This document shows, piece by piece, positions 37,136 through 45,775 of a stretch of 64,000 nt of DNA. Every line of letters starts with the position of its first letter. The first letter of the stretch is position 1. Position numbers and translations under genes: made by a program. The notes under the pieces are model-generated. The model worked only from the letters and a program-made list of their open reading frames with translations. It was not told the origin of the DNA and ran no database searches. This stretch comes from Collinsella ureilytica (GTDB taxonomy: Bacteria; Actinomycetota; Coriobacteriia; Coriobacteriales; Coriobacteriaceae). The stretch is from positions 62,001 through 126,000 of the forward strand of contig NZ_JAIMFO010000008.1 in the NCBI RefSeq assembly GCF_019795105.1, given 5' to 3'.

Positions 37136-37252
37136 CTACAGAGGGCGCCCGGTCTCTACCTGGCCGCGAACCTGTCGCGGCATGGCAAAGTGCCCGGGCG
37201 AGGGCATCTCCATGACCATCATCATCGTAATATGTGCGGCGTGTGTCTTCAT
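37136..37252 (-). CDS. Met-rich 38-codon leader peptide upstream of metNIQ
   Basis: Read directly on the minus strand: MKTHAAHITMMMVMEMP, then SPGHFAMPRQVRGQVETGRPL and stop. Seven of 38 residues are Met, five of them within codons 10-16. Its ATG has no ribosome-binding site but lies 7 bases after a TATCTT -10 box, where transcription should begin, so the mRNA would be leaderless. Downstream are a nested stem-loop overlapping the second half of the ORF (37146-37200) and a hairpin before metN. By analogy with known amino-acid leader peptides, a shortage of charged methionyl-tRNA would stall the ribosome at the Met cluster and change the fold. The reading is direct; the mechanism is inference. 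Confidence 0.6.
   Translation of the reverse strand: MKTHAAHITMMMVMEMPSPGHFAMPRQVRGQVETGRPL
37146..37200 (-). promoter_or_regulatory. Nested stem-loop in the met leader
   Basis: Outer arms CGCCCGG (37146-37152) and CCGGGCG (37194-37200) enclose a perfect inner hairpin CCGCGA-5 nt-TCGCGG (37164-37180). On the mRNA the outer 5' arm starts about 3 codons after the Met cluster, so a ribosome stalled there would mask it. It may act as the alternative fold to the hairpin at 37107-37125. Confidence 0.5.
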
Positions 37253-37259
37253 GGAGTTG

Positions 37260-37288
37260 AAGATACCTTGGCTACCCGGCAGGTGCAA
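37260..37288 (-). promoter_or_regulatory. Candidate promoter of the met leader and metNIQ
   Basis: On the minus strand TTGCAC (37283-37288), a 17-bp spacer and TATCTT (37260-37265). The A of the leader ORF ATG is 8 bases after the -10 box, coinciding with the predicted transcription start. Box matches are moderate (3/6 and 4/6). Confidence 0.45.
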
Positions 37289-37342
37289 GAGGAGATCTTA
37301 CGAGAAATACTCGGGAAACATTTTTTCGTACGCAGATTATTC

Positions 37343-37843
37343 CTATTCGTCGCGCTTACGATGGGCAGCAAACTCTTCAGGAGTAAGCACGTCTTCGATT
37401 CTGAGGTTGATGCCTGTTACCTCAAGCCCGGTCATAGCAGCTAAGCGCTCAGTTACGCGCGTCTTTACATCTTCAAAAATATCGGGCGCAAACGAACCGT
37501 ACTCAATAATGATTGAGATATTCACGATCACGCCGTTATCATCGGCCACTTCAACCGATACACCCTTACCGAGGCTCTCTGCGCCGAACTGCTCTTGAAC
37601 GAAGTGCATGAGATTGCCCTTCATACCCAAGACATGCTCTGCCTCCAGGGTAGCCATGGCTACAATCTTTTCAATCACGCCATTGGAATAGGTAAGAGTA
37701 TCATCCGTCTCGCGATCCTGAACAACCTCAGCTGTCTCTGGCATCTCATGTGAAGACTCAGCGTCTGCTCCGTGATCGAGCGCTGCCCTGCCAAGCTCGC
37801 TGTTCGGCTCCTCAGTGTGGACATCCATCTTTTCCTCGACCAT
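37343..37843 (-). CDS. Asp23/Gls24 family envelope stress response protein
   Basis: 166 residues. The first 60 are acidic and disordered-looking; the Asp23 domain follows (LTYSNGVIEKIVAMATLEAE, then VIVNISIIIEYGSFAPDIFE and VTGINLRIEDV). In Staphylococcus, Asp23 is tethered to the membrane by AmaP and its loss triggers cell-wall stress. It is the third gene of the AmaP-DUF2273-Asp23 set here, start at 37843 with an AAAGGAGG site 14 bases after the upstream stop. Confidence 0.92.
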   Translation of the reverse strand: MVEEKMDVHTEEPNSELGRAALDHGADAESSHEMPETAEVVQDRETDDTLTYSNGVIEKIVAMATLEAEHVLGMKGNLMHFVQEQFGAESLGKGVSVEVADDNGVIVNISIIIEYGSFAPDIFEDVKTRVTERLAAMTGLEVTGINLRIEDVLTPEEFAAHRKRDE

Positions 37844-37856
37844 GACGGCCTCCTTT

Positions 37857-38228
37857 CTAGCGACGGCCACTGAACAGCCGATTAAAGAACTCGTACATGC
37901 CCCCGCGCCCATCTCGAACCTGGCCGATTGCGGCTCCTACCAGCGCGAAGACAGCTATGACGATGGTACGCCAAAGTCCGAGGGTTAAAATCAACACAGC
38001 TGCCAGAAGACCGAGCAGACCGTAGACCACCGTATGCGGATGCCGATCTGCATAGATCCAGGCGCGCTTGCCCATACCTTCAATAAAGCCCCAGGTACCA
38101 TGTGGAATATCCGCATGCTCACCTAAGTCTTGAGCCTCTGGCATCCAGCGTGCATTCTGGTCTTCAAGCCCTTTCTCGGGGCTTGTCTCAATTACCTGAC
38201 GTGGCATGTTGTCTGCGGTATCACGCAC
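37857..38228 (-). CDS. DUF2273-type small membrane protein, GTG start
   Basis: 123 residues with two adjacent membrane helices near the middle (VVYGLLGLLAAVLILTLGLW and TIVIAVFALVGAAIGQV), the DUF2273 pattern, preceded by an extended soluble N-terminus. I prefer the GTG at 38228: it has AAGGAGG 6 bases upstream and overlaps the AmaP stop codon (GTGCGTGA); ATG 38207 is the alternative. Genes of this kind stand between AmaP and Asp23 in many Gram-positives and are thought to form one membrane complex. Confidence 0.85.
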   Translation of the reverse strand: MRDTADNMPRQVIETSPEKGLEDQNARWMPEAQDLGEHADIPHGTWGFIEGMGKRAWIYADRHPHTVVYGLLGLLAAVLILTLGLWRTIVIAVFALVGAAIGQVRDGRGGMYEFFNRLFSGRR

Positions 38229-38766
38229 CGGAGACCTCCTTGGTCTGAATTGTGGTCTTGGTGGGCAAGAAACGGACGTGCACCTCTGCAACCGATGTGC
38301 CAAGCATACGAGCCACAGCTTTTGTGACCCGCTCTTCCATACGCTTGCCCTGAGCTGCAAGGTTAGATCCAACGAGTGAGATTGCGTCAAGGCGCACACA
38401 TACTCGATCACGAGCGCGGCCACGCACACTCACGAGCACTCGATCAACAAGAATTCCCGACTCATCTTCTGCTGCAAGGCGTGATACACCTTCAAGGGCA
38501 GCGAGTGAGACCTCAATCTCTGGAGCTTCTGCAAGGCGTATCGCCGCCGGTTCAGGGTGATCAAAACATACACGCAAGAGCATATAAAGAGCATGGATGC
38601 CAACGATGGCTCCACACACCATCAAAGAAATACGCACCGGGAGCTGCAGGAGCAAAATAGCAGCACGCCGTGAGAGATCAGTGTCGAGCTGAGCCACTGC
38701 AAGCCCTATAACTGCAGCGGCTGCAAGTACGTAGATCACTGCTGCAATTTTTGCGATCGGCCTCAT
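38221..38766 (-). CDS. amaP: Alkaline shock membrane anchor protein AmaP
   Basis: 181 residues with two N-terminal membrane segments (residues about 5-28 and 45-65) and a C-terminal Asp23-like domain (residues 90-170, including LVSVRGRARDRVCVRLDAISLVG in part). This layout is that of AmaP, which anchors Asp23 to the membrane. The ATG at 38766 with a GAGGAG site starts the operon; the frame extends to 38802 but without a site. Confidence 0.85.
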   Translation of the reverse strand: MRPIAKIAAVIYVLAAAAVIGLAVAQLDTDLSRRAAILLLQLPVRISLMVCGAIVGIHALYMLLRVCFDHPEPAAIRLAEAPEIEVSLAALEGVSRLAAEDESGILVDRVLVSVRGRARDRVCVRLDAISLVGSNLAAQGKRMEERVTKAVARMLGTSVAEVHVRFLPTKTTIQTKEVSGA

Positions 38767-38811
38767 GCCACTCCTCTCATATACCGCCACCATCCTACCC
38801 AATTAAGAAAA

Positions 38812-38838
38812 GCCGGATCCGCAAGAAACGGACCCGGC
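38812..38838 (-). terminator. Terminator after yebC
   Basis: Stem GCCGGaTCCG/CGGAcCCGGC with a 7-nt loop, followed on the minus strand by TTTTCTTAATT. It lies 38 bases beyond the yebC stop and separates it from the AmaP operon. Confidence 0.85.
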
Positions 38839-38875
38839 AAGCATCACTCAGACACGCAGGTAGACAAAGCCCAGC

Positions 38876-39682
38876 TTAATCCTCATCTAAGGCAGCTGCG
38901 ATCTCCTCGGTCATTTCCATCGTGTGATACACATCCTGAACATCATCAAGATCCTCAAGGCGGTCAATCAAGCGCTGCACCTTTTTGGCATCTGCAACAG
39001 AAACCTCAGTTGGTGTGGTAGGAACCATAATGAGCTCGGCACCCTTTACCTCAATGCCCTGGCTTTCAAGACCCTTAGAAACGGCCATAAGCTCAGACGG
39101 ATTGGTCCAAACAATCCACTCATCCTCGCCGTCCTCATAATCTTCTCCGCCAGCCTCTGCCACGGCCATCATAAACTCTTCCTCATCGCCAGCAGCACCG
39201 TTGGCCATCAGGTTTTCTTTCTTATCGTTTGGGTCAACAATCTCTTTCGCTACCACGACCTGACCCTTGCGCTCAAACTGGAACGAAACCGAACCAGCCG
39301 TGCCGAGATTGCCGCCCGCATGGGAGAAAGCCGAGCGCACATCTGCGGCAGTACGATTGCGGTTATCGGTTAAGCACTCGCAATACACAGCAACGCCAGC
39401 AGGACCGTAGCCCTCATACACAATATTCTCGTAAGCAGCCGCATCTGCACCAGCACCAAAGGCCTTCTTAATTGCAGAATCAATCTTGTCTTTTGGCATA
39501 GACTGAGCCTTGGCTTTAGCAACCGCAGCAGCAAGGCTTGCATTATTCTCAGGGCTGGGGTCATTACCCAAACGAGCTGCAACCGTAATATTGCGGCTCA
39601 GCTTAGAAAAGAGGGCGGAGCGCTTGGCGTCTTGTGCACCCTTGCGGTGCTTGGTTGTTGCCCATTTTGAGTGTCCAGACAT
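38876..39682 (-). CDS. yebC: YebC/PmpR family protein
   Basis: 268 residues, starting MSGHSKWATTKHRKGAQDAKR, the universally conserved N-terminus. Members are described as transcriptional regulators and, more recently, as ribosome-associated factors that help at polyproline stalls. The three-domain length is slightly above the usual 245-250 because of an acidic insert around residues 175-195 (GDEEEFMMAVAEAGGEDYED). ATG 39682 has an AAGGAG site. Monocistronic, with its own terminator. Confidence 0.95.
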   Translation of the reverse strand: MSGHSKWATTKHRKGAQDAKRSALFSKLSRNITVAARLGNDPSPENNASLAAAVAKAKAQSMPKDKIDSAIKKAFGAGADAAAYENIVYEGYGPAGVAVYCECLTDNRNRTAADVRSAFSHAGGNLGTAGSVSFQFERKGQVVVAKEIVDPNDKKENLMANGAAGDEEEFMMAVAEAGGEDYEDGEDEWIVWTNPSELMAVSKGLESQGIEVKGAELIMVPTTPTEVSVADAKKVQRLIDRLEDLDDVQDVYHTMEMTEEIAAALDED

Positions 39683-39930
39683 GCAATGCTCCTTCTCACA
39701 TACACGAGGTACCCTTACAACCCGGGATGCTTCCCCGCTTCTGATAAACATACGTTCGCAAATATTATACCGATCGTCTTAACTGTGCAACGGCGCGCCC
39801 GTGATCTCACAGGTCAACGCAGGCATTGTGTGCACATATCATCCAAGACTGATGCCAACCTGCCGCCAAAACACTGGAGCTGGCCTACACTCAGACGCGA
39901 ATAGGCACAATACGTACCACGCCAGAACGA

Positions 39931-40758
39931 TTAGCCAGCCACACTGCCTACTTGCGGCCGCTTTGCACGAGCAGCAACGACAATCAGCACGATCCCTACA
40001 ATCACCAAGGGCAGACTCAAGATCTGACCCATCGTTATAACGCCGCCTATGAGGTAGCCCAGCTGAGCATCGGGCACCCGCACAAACTCAACCAGTATGC
40101 GAGCAATGCCATAGCCCAACACAAAGGTACCCATAAAGGTTCCCTGTGGCGGAAGTGGACGGCGACGGCTTAATACCTGCAGAAGTAAAAAGAGTACAAG
40201 CCCCTCTAGAAACGCCTCATAGAGCTGGCTCGGATGGCGAGGCATAGAGCCTGCCGCCCCACCAAAGACGACGCCCCAGGGCAGATCGGTTGGTTTACCC
40301 CAGAGCTCACCATTAACAAAGTTAGCGCAACGGCCAAGCATGAGGGCAATCGGAACGCCGATCACGGTCAAGTCTGCCATGGTTCCTGGAGCAATACCTA
40401 AAGACCGGCAGGCCACTATACCCGCTAGAACGCCTCCCACCAGGCCGCCATGAAAGCTCATACCACCGTGGTTTACCGCAATAATCTCAAGCGGATGCTG
40501 CAGATAAAAATCGAGCCCTTCCCCGTAAAAGACTACGTAGAACAGGCGGGCACCGATGATCAGACCAAAGACCACCGCACTTACCACAGTCCAGATATCA
40601 TCAATCGTAAGGCCAAGACCCCAACGGCGCTGCGTACGATACATAACGATACCGGTAAGTACCGCACCAACAATATAGGCTAAGCCGTACCAATAGATCG
40701 TGATGGGACCTGCAGAAAAAGCAACTGGATCTAAGGCATGATACAAGTCATTGAGCAT
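39931..40758 (-). CDS. lgt: Prolipoprotein diacylglyceryl transferase
   Basis: 275 residues, seven-helix membrane enzyme that transfers diacylglycerol from phosphatidylglycerol to the lipobox cysteine of prolipoproteins. Signature GRCANFVNGELWGKPTDLPW is present with the essential Arg and Asn, plus HGGMSFHGGLVGG and RHPSQLYEAFLEG. It would process MetQ in this window. A partner signal peptidase II gene is not in the window. Confidence 0.97.
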   Translation of the reverse strand: MLNDLYHALDPVAFSAGPITIYWYGLAYIVGAVLTGIVMYRTQRRWGLGLTIDDIWTVVSAVVFGLIIGARLFYVVFYGEGLDFYLQHPLEIIAVNHGGMSFHGGLVGGVLAGIVACRSLGIAPGTMADLTVIGVPIALMLGRCANFVNGELWGKPTDLPWGVVFGGAAGSMPRHPSQLYEAFLEGLVLFLLLQVLSRRRPLPPQGTFMGTFVLGYGIARILVEFVRVPDAQLGYLIGGVITMGQILSLPLVIVGIVLIVVAARAKRPQVGSVAG

Positions 40759-40803
40759 GCTATCTCCTTGGCTCAGCGAGCTTTCGCAAACGAGTAGACA
40801 TGC

Positions 40804-41079
40804 TTAGAACGGCGCGTATTCATCATAGAGATCAGACGATCCCTCGTCATTGACTGCCTCAACCCGCGTAACGCCAGGGACATGCTCTTTCAAGATGCGC
40901 TCAATACCCATCGACAACGTGAGTGAGCTCATGGGGCAGCCAGCGCAGGCTCCTGTGAGCTCAAGCTGGACCACACCCTCATCATCTACGCCGATATAGG
41001 TCATATCGCCGCCATCTGCCTGCAGATTAGGACGAATCTCGTCAAGAACTTCTACCAACAGTTTCTCATTTACAGCCAC
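40804..41079 (-). CDS. NifU-like C-terminal domain protein (Fe-S scaffold)
   Basis: 91 residues: VLDEIRPNLQADGGDMTYIGV and the CAGCPMSSLTL motif with the Cys-x2-Cys that carries a labile Fe-S cluster in the NifU C-domain/Nfu family. It likely delivers clusters to Fe-S proteins such as the activase encoded just upstream (85-nt gap, same strand), although co-function is only suggested by position. Start is GTG 41079 (AAGGAG site 5 bases before) rather than TTG 41082. Confidence 0.9.
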   Translation of the reverse strand: MAVNEKLLVEVLDEIRPNLQADGGDMTYIGVDDEGVVQLELTGACAGCPMSSLTLSMGIERILKEHVPGVTRVEAVNDEGSSDLYDEYAPF

Positions 41080-41164
41080 CAAGGCTCCTTTCCACTTGGA
41101 TCTCCGTGCATGGTACTACATGCCGGCTCAAGACAGATCGAGACCGCTATCTTGCATTGCTCAT

Positions 41165-44100
41165 CTATCGCTTTATACCGCGCGATAAGCGCTGAGCAGT
41201 AGCCGCTATTGCCTCCTCACTAAAGGCAGCACAGCCTCCCCCACAGCCGCCGGATCCAGTATCGGGACGAAAATGAGCATCCACCTCATCGAGAGCAAGG
41301 GGGCGGATTCCCTCCATATGAAAGCCCTTCCCAGCACGCAAGTTTTCTTTTGCAACCGAAATCATAAGCTTGATGCGATTGAGCTGATTGGCCTCAGAAG
41401 CGCCCGGATCATAGTCAACTGCAACAATATTGCTCTCAGGATGCATACGGCGCAGTTGCTTGATCACAGCTTTTCCAACCACATGATTCGGAAGACAGGC
41501 AAAGGGTTGTGTACAGATAATATTTGGAGCCCCATGATCAATCAGATCAAGCATTTCTGCTGTTAAGAGCCAGCCCTCACCCATATTGTTGCAAAGCGAA
41601 AGCACCTGGGAAGCCTTTTCTGCCAGAACCGAAATGGGCTTTGGTCGCTCAAAACGAGCGCTTTTCTCTAGGAGCTCATCAACCGGGCGGCGCATCCAAT
41701 CCACCAACCCAATCACGCCATCCATAAGCGTTCTTGAAACCGCTGAAGATCCAAGCTCATCTTGCTGAAGGCGAGCATTGCTCATTGAGTACAAGAAGAA
41801 GTCAAGCAAGCCTGGAACCACAGCCTCGCAACCCTCATCTTCAATGACCTCAACCACATGGTTATTAGCCGTAGGGTGGAACTTCACCAAGATCTCGCCA
41901 ACCACGCCGACCCGGGGCTTTGTGCCCTCGCCAACCAAAGGCATGGTGTCAAACGCCGCGATCGCCTCACGAGCAAGCTTGGTAAAACTCCTCCGCGTAA
42001 ACTGTGGAGCCAGTGCGCGAGCACGTGCCATAAACGATTCGAACAAGGCGTTGGCCGCACCTGGCGTTTTTTCATAGGGGCGGCAACGATAGAGCATCTG
42101 CATCATGAGATCGCCAAAGATCACACAATACACGGCTGCTTTTAGCATAGAAGGCTTGAGCTTAAAGCCAGGATTTTCTTCATCGAGCTTGACTGCCGCA
42201 AGCGATATGACTGGAATCTCGGGGTGTCCTGCTTCGCGTAGCGCTTTGCGGATGAGGGCAATATAGTTGGTTGCACGGCATCCACCGCCTGTTTGAGAAA
42301 TGATAACTGCCGTGCGCGAAAGATCGTAGCGGCCACTCTCAATCGCCTCCATGATCTGGCCAGTAACCAAAATCGAGGGATAGCAAATATCGTTGTTCAC
42401 ATAGCGCAGCCCCGCCTCGACCGCGCCACGATCGGTTGAGGGCAGCAGCTCAAAATTGTATCCAGCGGCAATCATCACCTCTTTGATGAGGTCAAAATGA
42501 ATGGGTGCCATCTGCGGACAGAGAATGGTATAGCCCTCGTCACGCATCTTCTCAGTAAAGGGCACCTTAGGCCACTCAGCGCTTTTTCCTGCACGTTGCG
42601 GCTCCAAATTAAAGACACGCGTAGAAAAGGCAGGGGCATCGGCAGAGGCCTCAACCGGCAAGGCGGCTCCAGAAGCATAGGTCTCTCCGCGCTTTGCTGC
42701 CTCACGGGCGCGCTCAGCTTCACGGTCTTGCAAGGCTGCCATTAAGGAGCGCACACGAATACGAGCCGCACCTAAATTTGACACTTCATCAATCTTTAAG
42801 ACCGTATAAATCTTGCCCGAAACCTCGAGAATCTCTTGCACCTGATCGGTGGTGAGTGCATCAAGGCCACAGCCAAAAGAATTCATCTGAATCAGATCCA
42901 GATCGTTGCGCATCGTAACCAGGCGCGCAGCTGCATAGAGCCGCGAGTGATACATCCACTGATCTACCACTCGAATTGGCCGCTCAGGCTTGACCAAATG
43001 AGCCACCGAGTCTTCGGTTAATACCGCAAAGCCAAACGAGCTGATGAGCTCTGGCAAGGCGTGGTTGATCTCAGGGTCGTTATGATAGGGTCTGCCTGCT
43101 AAAACAATCCCATGCCCACCATTATCTTCGATCCAGGTCATTGCTTGCTCGCCCATGATCTGAACGCGCGCATGAAATGCCGCATCCTCCTCATATGCGG
43201 CATTCACAGCGGCATCGATCTCAGAGCGCGTAATGCGAGGTCCTGCAACACGACCTCGACCAGCCTCTGCATCGCGTTCACGATCAAGCACGAGGATCTC
43301 ATAGAGGCGGCGCTTCAAAGCAATCTTGTCGTGATACGGAATAAAGGGATAGAGGAACTCCACGCCATCTTCTGCAAGCTCATCAATATTTAAGGCAAGA
43401 GCTGTGGGATAGCTCATCACAATCGGGCAGTTATAGCAGTTACCCGCCGTCTCATCTTCTTTGCGCTCCCAGCGCACGCACGGCATCCAAATAAAATCGG
43501 GATCCTTTTCGATGAGGTTCATGATGTGGCCATGCGAGAGCTTCGCCGGATAACACGCCGATTCGCTGGGCATCGATTCAATGCCAGCATTGTAGATCTT
43601 CTTATTTGAATCGTCTGACAGAATCACCCGAAAGCCCAGACGCGTGAAGAAGGTATGCCAAAACGGATAGTTCTCATAGATATTGAGGGCGCGTGGAATA
43701 CCCACCGAGCCACGAATGGCCTCTTCTTGCGTAAGTGAAGGCCGATCAAAAAGCAGGCGGTTCTTCTGAGAAAAGAGGTTTGGAGCCGCTGTTTTCTTTC
43801 TTTTACCACCCGCTCCGCGCTCACAGCGGTTCCCCGTAATAAAGCGCCGACCTCCACCAAAGTCATTAATGGTGAGCTGACAGTTATTTGAGCACAGTCC
43901 ACAGCGAGCATGGCGCTGCCTCACCGTTAACTCAGCAATTTCTTCAGCCGCAAGCACACCCGATATACCATCTTTGCCCGCGCGATCACGCGCCAACAAA
44001 GCCGCACCATATGCACCCATGCATCCCGCAATATCTGGCCGCACTGCATCAACACCCGTAAGAAGCTCAAAGGCGCGCAGAGTGGCATCACTCATAAAGG

Positions 44101-45775
44101 TTCCGCCTTGCACAATGACCTGCGTACCAATTTCTTTGGGATCACGGAGCTTAATCACCTTGAATAAGGCGTTTTTAATGACCGAATACGAAAGACCGGC
44201 AGCAATATCTCCCACCGTAGCGCCCTCTTTTTGCGCCTGTTTAACGCGGGAGTTCATAAAAACGGTGCAGCGACTGCCCAAATCCACCGGAGCTTCTGCG
44301 CCAATTGCTGCCTCTGCAAAGGCTTCAACATCCATATTCATTGAGACGGCAAAGCTCTCAATAAAGCTGCCGCAACCCGACGAACATGCTTCGTTTAGCA
44401 TGATGTGCTCGATCACGCCATCGCGGACGCGCAAGCATTTCATATCTTGGCCGCCAATATCCAAGATGAACTCAACGCCGGGCAAAAACGCCTTCGCTCC
44501 TCGCAGGTGCGCTACGGTTTCAATTTCTCCTGAGTCTGCTTTAAGCGCCTCAATTAAGAGTGCCTCTCCATAGCCTGTTGTAGTGACGTGCCCGATAGTA
44601 GCACCCTGGGGCAGGTGCTCATAAAAATCAGCCATGATGGTCTTGGCAGTTCCTAAAATATCCCCGTGGTTACTGCCATACCAGGTATGCAAAAGCTGGC
44701 CATCCTCGCCCACCATGGCGGCTTTCATGGTGGTCGATCCTGCATCAAGACCAATAAACACTCGGCTGCCGGTATATGCACTCAAGGCCTCGGTTGGCAC
44801 CACTTCCCGGTCATGGCGATCCTTAAAACGCCGGTATGCCTCTTCATGCTCAAAGAGCGGCTCCAGACGAGCCACTTCTGAGCCCTGGGTATCTCCCAGC
44901 TCATCAATAGCTGCAATGAGACCAGCAAAGGTGGTTGTTGCTTCTGACTCATGAGCCATCGCAGCGCCTGAAGCTACGAAGAGATGGGCGTTCTCTGGAA
45001 CGATCCGGTGCTCTTCATCCAGCTCAAGTGTGAGATAAAAGCGACGACGCAACTCAGAAAGATATTGGAGCGGCCCTCCCAAAAATGCGATGTGACCTCG
45101 AATGGGTCGGCCGCATGCAAGCCCTGAAATGGTCTGCGTTACTACCGCCTGAAAGATGCTTGCCGCAATATCTTCTGGATGAGCGCCCTCGTTCAAGAGG
45201 GGTTGCACGTCGGTTTTAGCAAAAACGCCACAGCGGCTTGCAATGGGATAAATCGTTGAGGCACCCCGGGCGAGCTCATTGAGGCCAGCAGCATCGGTTT
45301 TCAGCAGAACTGCCATTTGGTCAATAAAAGCGCCGGTACCCCCGGCACAGGTGCCATTCATGCGCTGTTCAATGCCGGAGTCAAAGTAGATGATCTTGGC
45401 ATCTTCGCCACCAAGCTCTATGGCAACATCGGTTTTGGGAATCATGGTCTCGACCGCGCGTTTTGAGGCAATAACCTCTTGCACAAACTCAAGACCTAAC
45501 CACTGAGAAAGCAGCATGCCACCGGAGCCGGTAATGGCACAGGTCATCTTGGCATCAGGCAGCACGGCAGCAGCGCCTTCAAAAAGATCCCGAGCACAGG
45601 CGCGAACATCGGTATGATGACGCTGATACATGGCATACACGATCTCGTGCGCCTCATTGAGCACGGCAAGCTTAACGGTTGTGGAGCCAACATCAATTCC
45701 CAACTGAAGCGGCCCTATTGCACGCTCAGCAAACCACAGTGCTCCTGCAGGAACGTGAAGATTATTTTCTGCCAT
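41165..45775 (-). CDS. Giant 2-hydroxyacyl-CoA dehydratase activase-related protein
   Basis: 1536 residues. Two BadF/HgdC-type ATPase domains stand in tandem (GIDVGSTT at 26-33 and GLDAGSTT at 342-349). The second keeps the Fe-S cysteines (NEACSSGCGSF, Cys464 and Cys468); the first has one Cys in CAGGTGAF (Cys143). A Cys cluster CGLCSNNC (625-632) precedes a DUF2229 region (about 690-900), and the remainder resembles the dehydratase-component-like (HgdB-type) domains. The C-terminus is GSGGCGGGCAAFSEEA. Such proteins occur in anaerobes, often without a dehydratase partner; the proposed role is ATP-driven low-potential electron delivery, but the substrate is unknown. Start overlaps the TetR stop by one base. 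Confidence 0.9.
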   Translation of the reverse strand: MAENNLHVPAGALWFAERAIGPLQLGIDVGSTTVKLAVLNEAHEIVYAMYQRHHTDVRACARDLFEGAAAVLPDAKMTCAITGSGGMLLSQWLGLEFVQEVIASKRAVETMIPKTDVAIELGGEDAKIIYFDSGIEQRMNGTCAGGTGAFIDQMAVLLKTDAAGLNELARGASTIYPIASRCGVFAKTDVQPLLNEGAHPEDIAASIFQAVVTQTISGLACGRPIRGHIAFLGGPLQYLSELRRRFYLTLELDEEHRIVPENAHLFVASGAAMAHESEATTTFAGLIAAIDELGDTQGSEVARLEPLFEHEEAYRRFKDRHDREVVPTEALSAYTGSRVFIGLDAGSTTMKAAMVGEDGQLLHTWYGSNHGDILGTAKTIMADFYEHLPQGATIGHVTTTGYGEALLIEALKADSGEIETVAHLRGAKAFLPGVEFILDIGGQDMKCLRVRDGVIEHIMLNEACSSGCGSFIESFAVSMNMDVEAFAEAAIGAEAPVDLGSRCTVFMNSRVKQAQKEGATVGDIAAGLSYSVIKNALFKVIKLRDPKEIGTQVIVQGGTFMSDATLRAFELLTGVDAVRPDIAGCMGAYGAALLARDRAGKDGISGVLAAEEIAELTVRQRHARCGLCSNNCQLTINDFGGGRRFITGNRCERGAGGKRKKTAAPNLFSQKNRLLFDRPSLTQEEAIRGSVGIPRALNIYENYPFWHTFFTRLGFRVILSDDSNKKIYNAGIESMPSESACYPAKLSHGHIMNLIEKDPDFIWMPCVRWERKEDETAGNCYNCPIVMSYPTALALNIDELAEDGVEFLYPFIPYHDKIALKRRLYEILVLDRERDAEAGRGRVAGPRITRSEIDAAVNAAYEEDAAFHARVQIMGEQAMTWIEDNGGHGIVLAGRPYHNDPEINHALPELISSFGFAVLTEDSVAHLVKPERPIRVVDQWMYHSRLYAAARLVTMRNDLDLIQMNSFGCGLDALTTDQVQEILEVSGKIYTVLKIDEVSNLGAARIRVRSLMAALQDREAERAREAAKRGETYASGAALPVEASADAPAFSTRVFNLEPQRAGKSAEWPKVPFTEKMRDEGYTILCPQMAPIHFDLIKEVMIAAGYNFELLPSTDRGAVEAGLRYVNNDICYPSILVTGQIMEAIESGRYDLSRTAVIISQTGGGCRATNYIALIRKALREAGHPEIPVISLAAVKLDEENPGFKLKPSMLKAAVYCVIFGDLMMQMLYRCRPYEKTPGAANALFESFMARARALAPQFTRRSFTKLAREAIAAFDTMPLVGEGTKPRVGVVGEILVKFHPTANNHVVEVIEDEGCEAVVPGLLDFFLYSMSNARLQQDELGSSAVSRTLMDGVIGLVDWMRRPVDELLEKSARFERPKPISVLAEKASQVLSLCNNMGEGWLLTAEMLDLIDHGAPNIICTQPFACLPNHVVGKAVIKQLRRMHPESNIVAVDYDPGASEANQLNRIKLMISVAKENLRAGKGFHMEGIRPLALDEVDAHFRPDTGSGGCGGGCAAFSEEAIAATAQRLSRGIKR

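Noticed and set aside
37075-37342. SAM-I riboswitch or T-box upstream of metN
   Set aside because: No AAGAGAGG-type P1, no AAACCCGGCAACC block, and no T-box core AGGGTGGNACCGCG were seen; the Met-rich ORF explains the region better.
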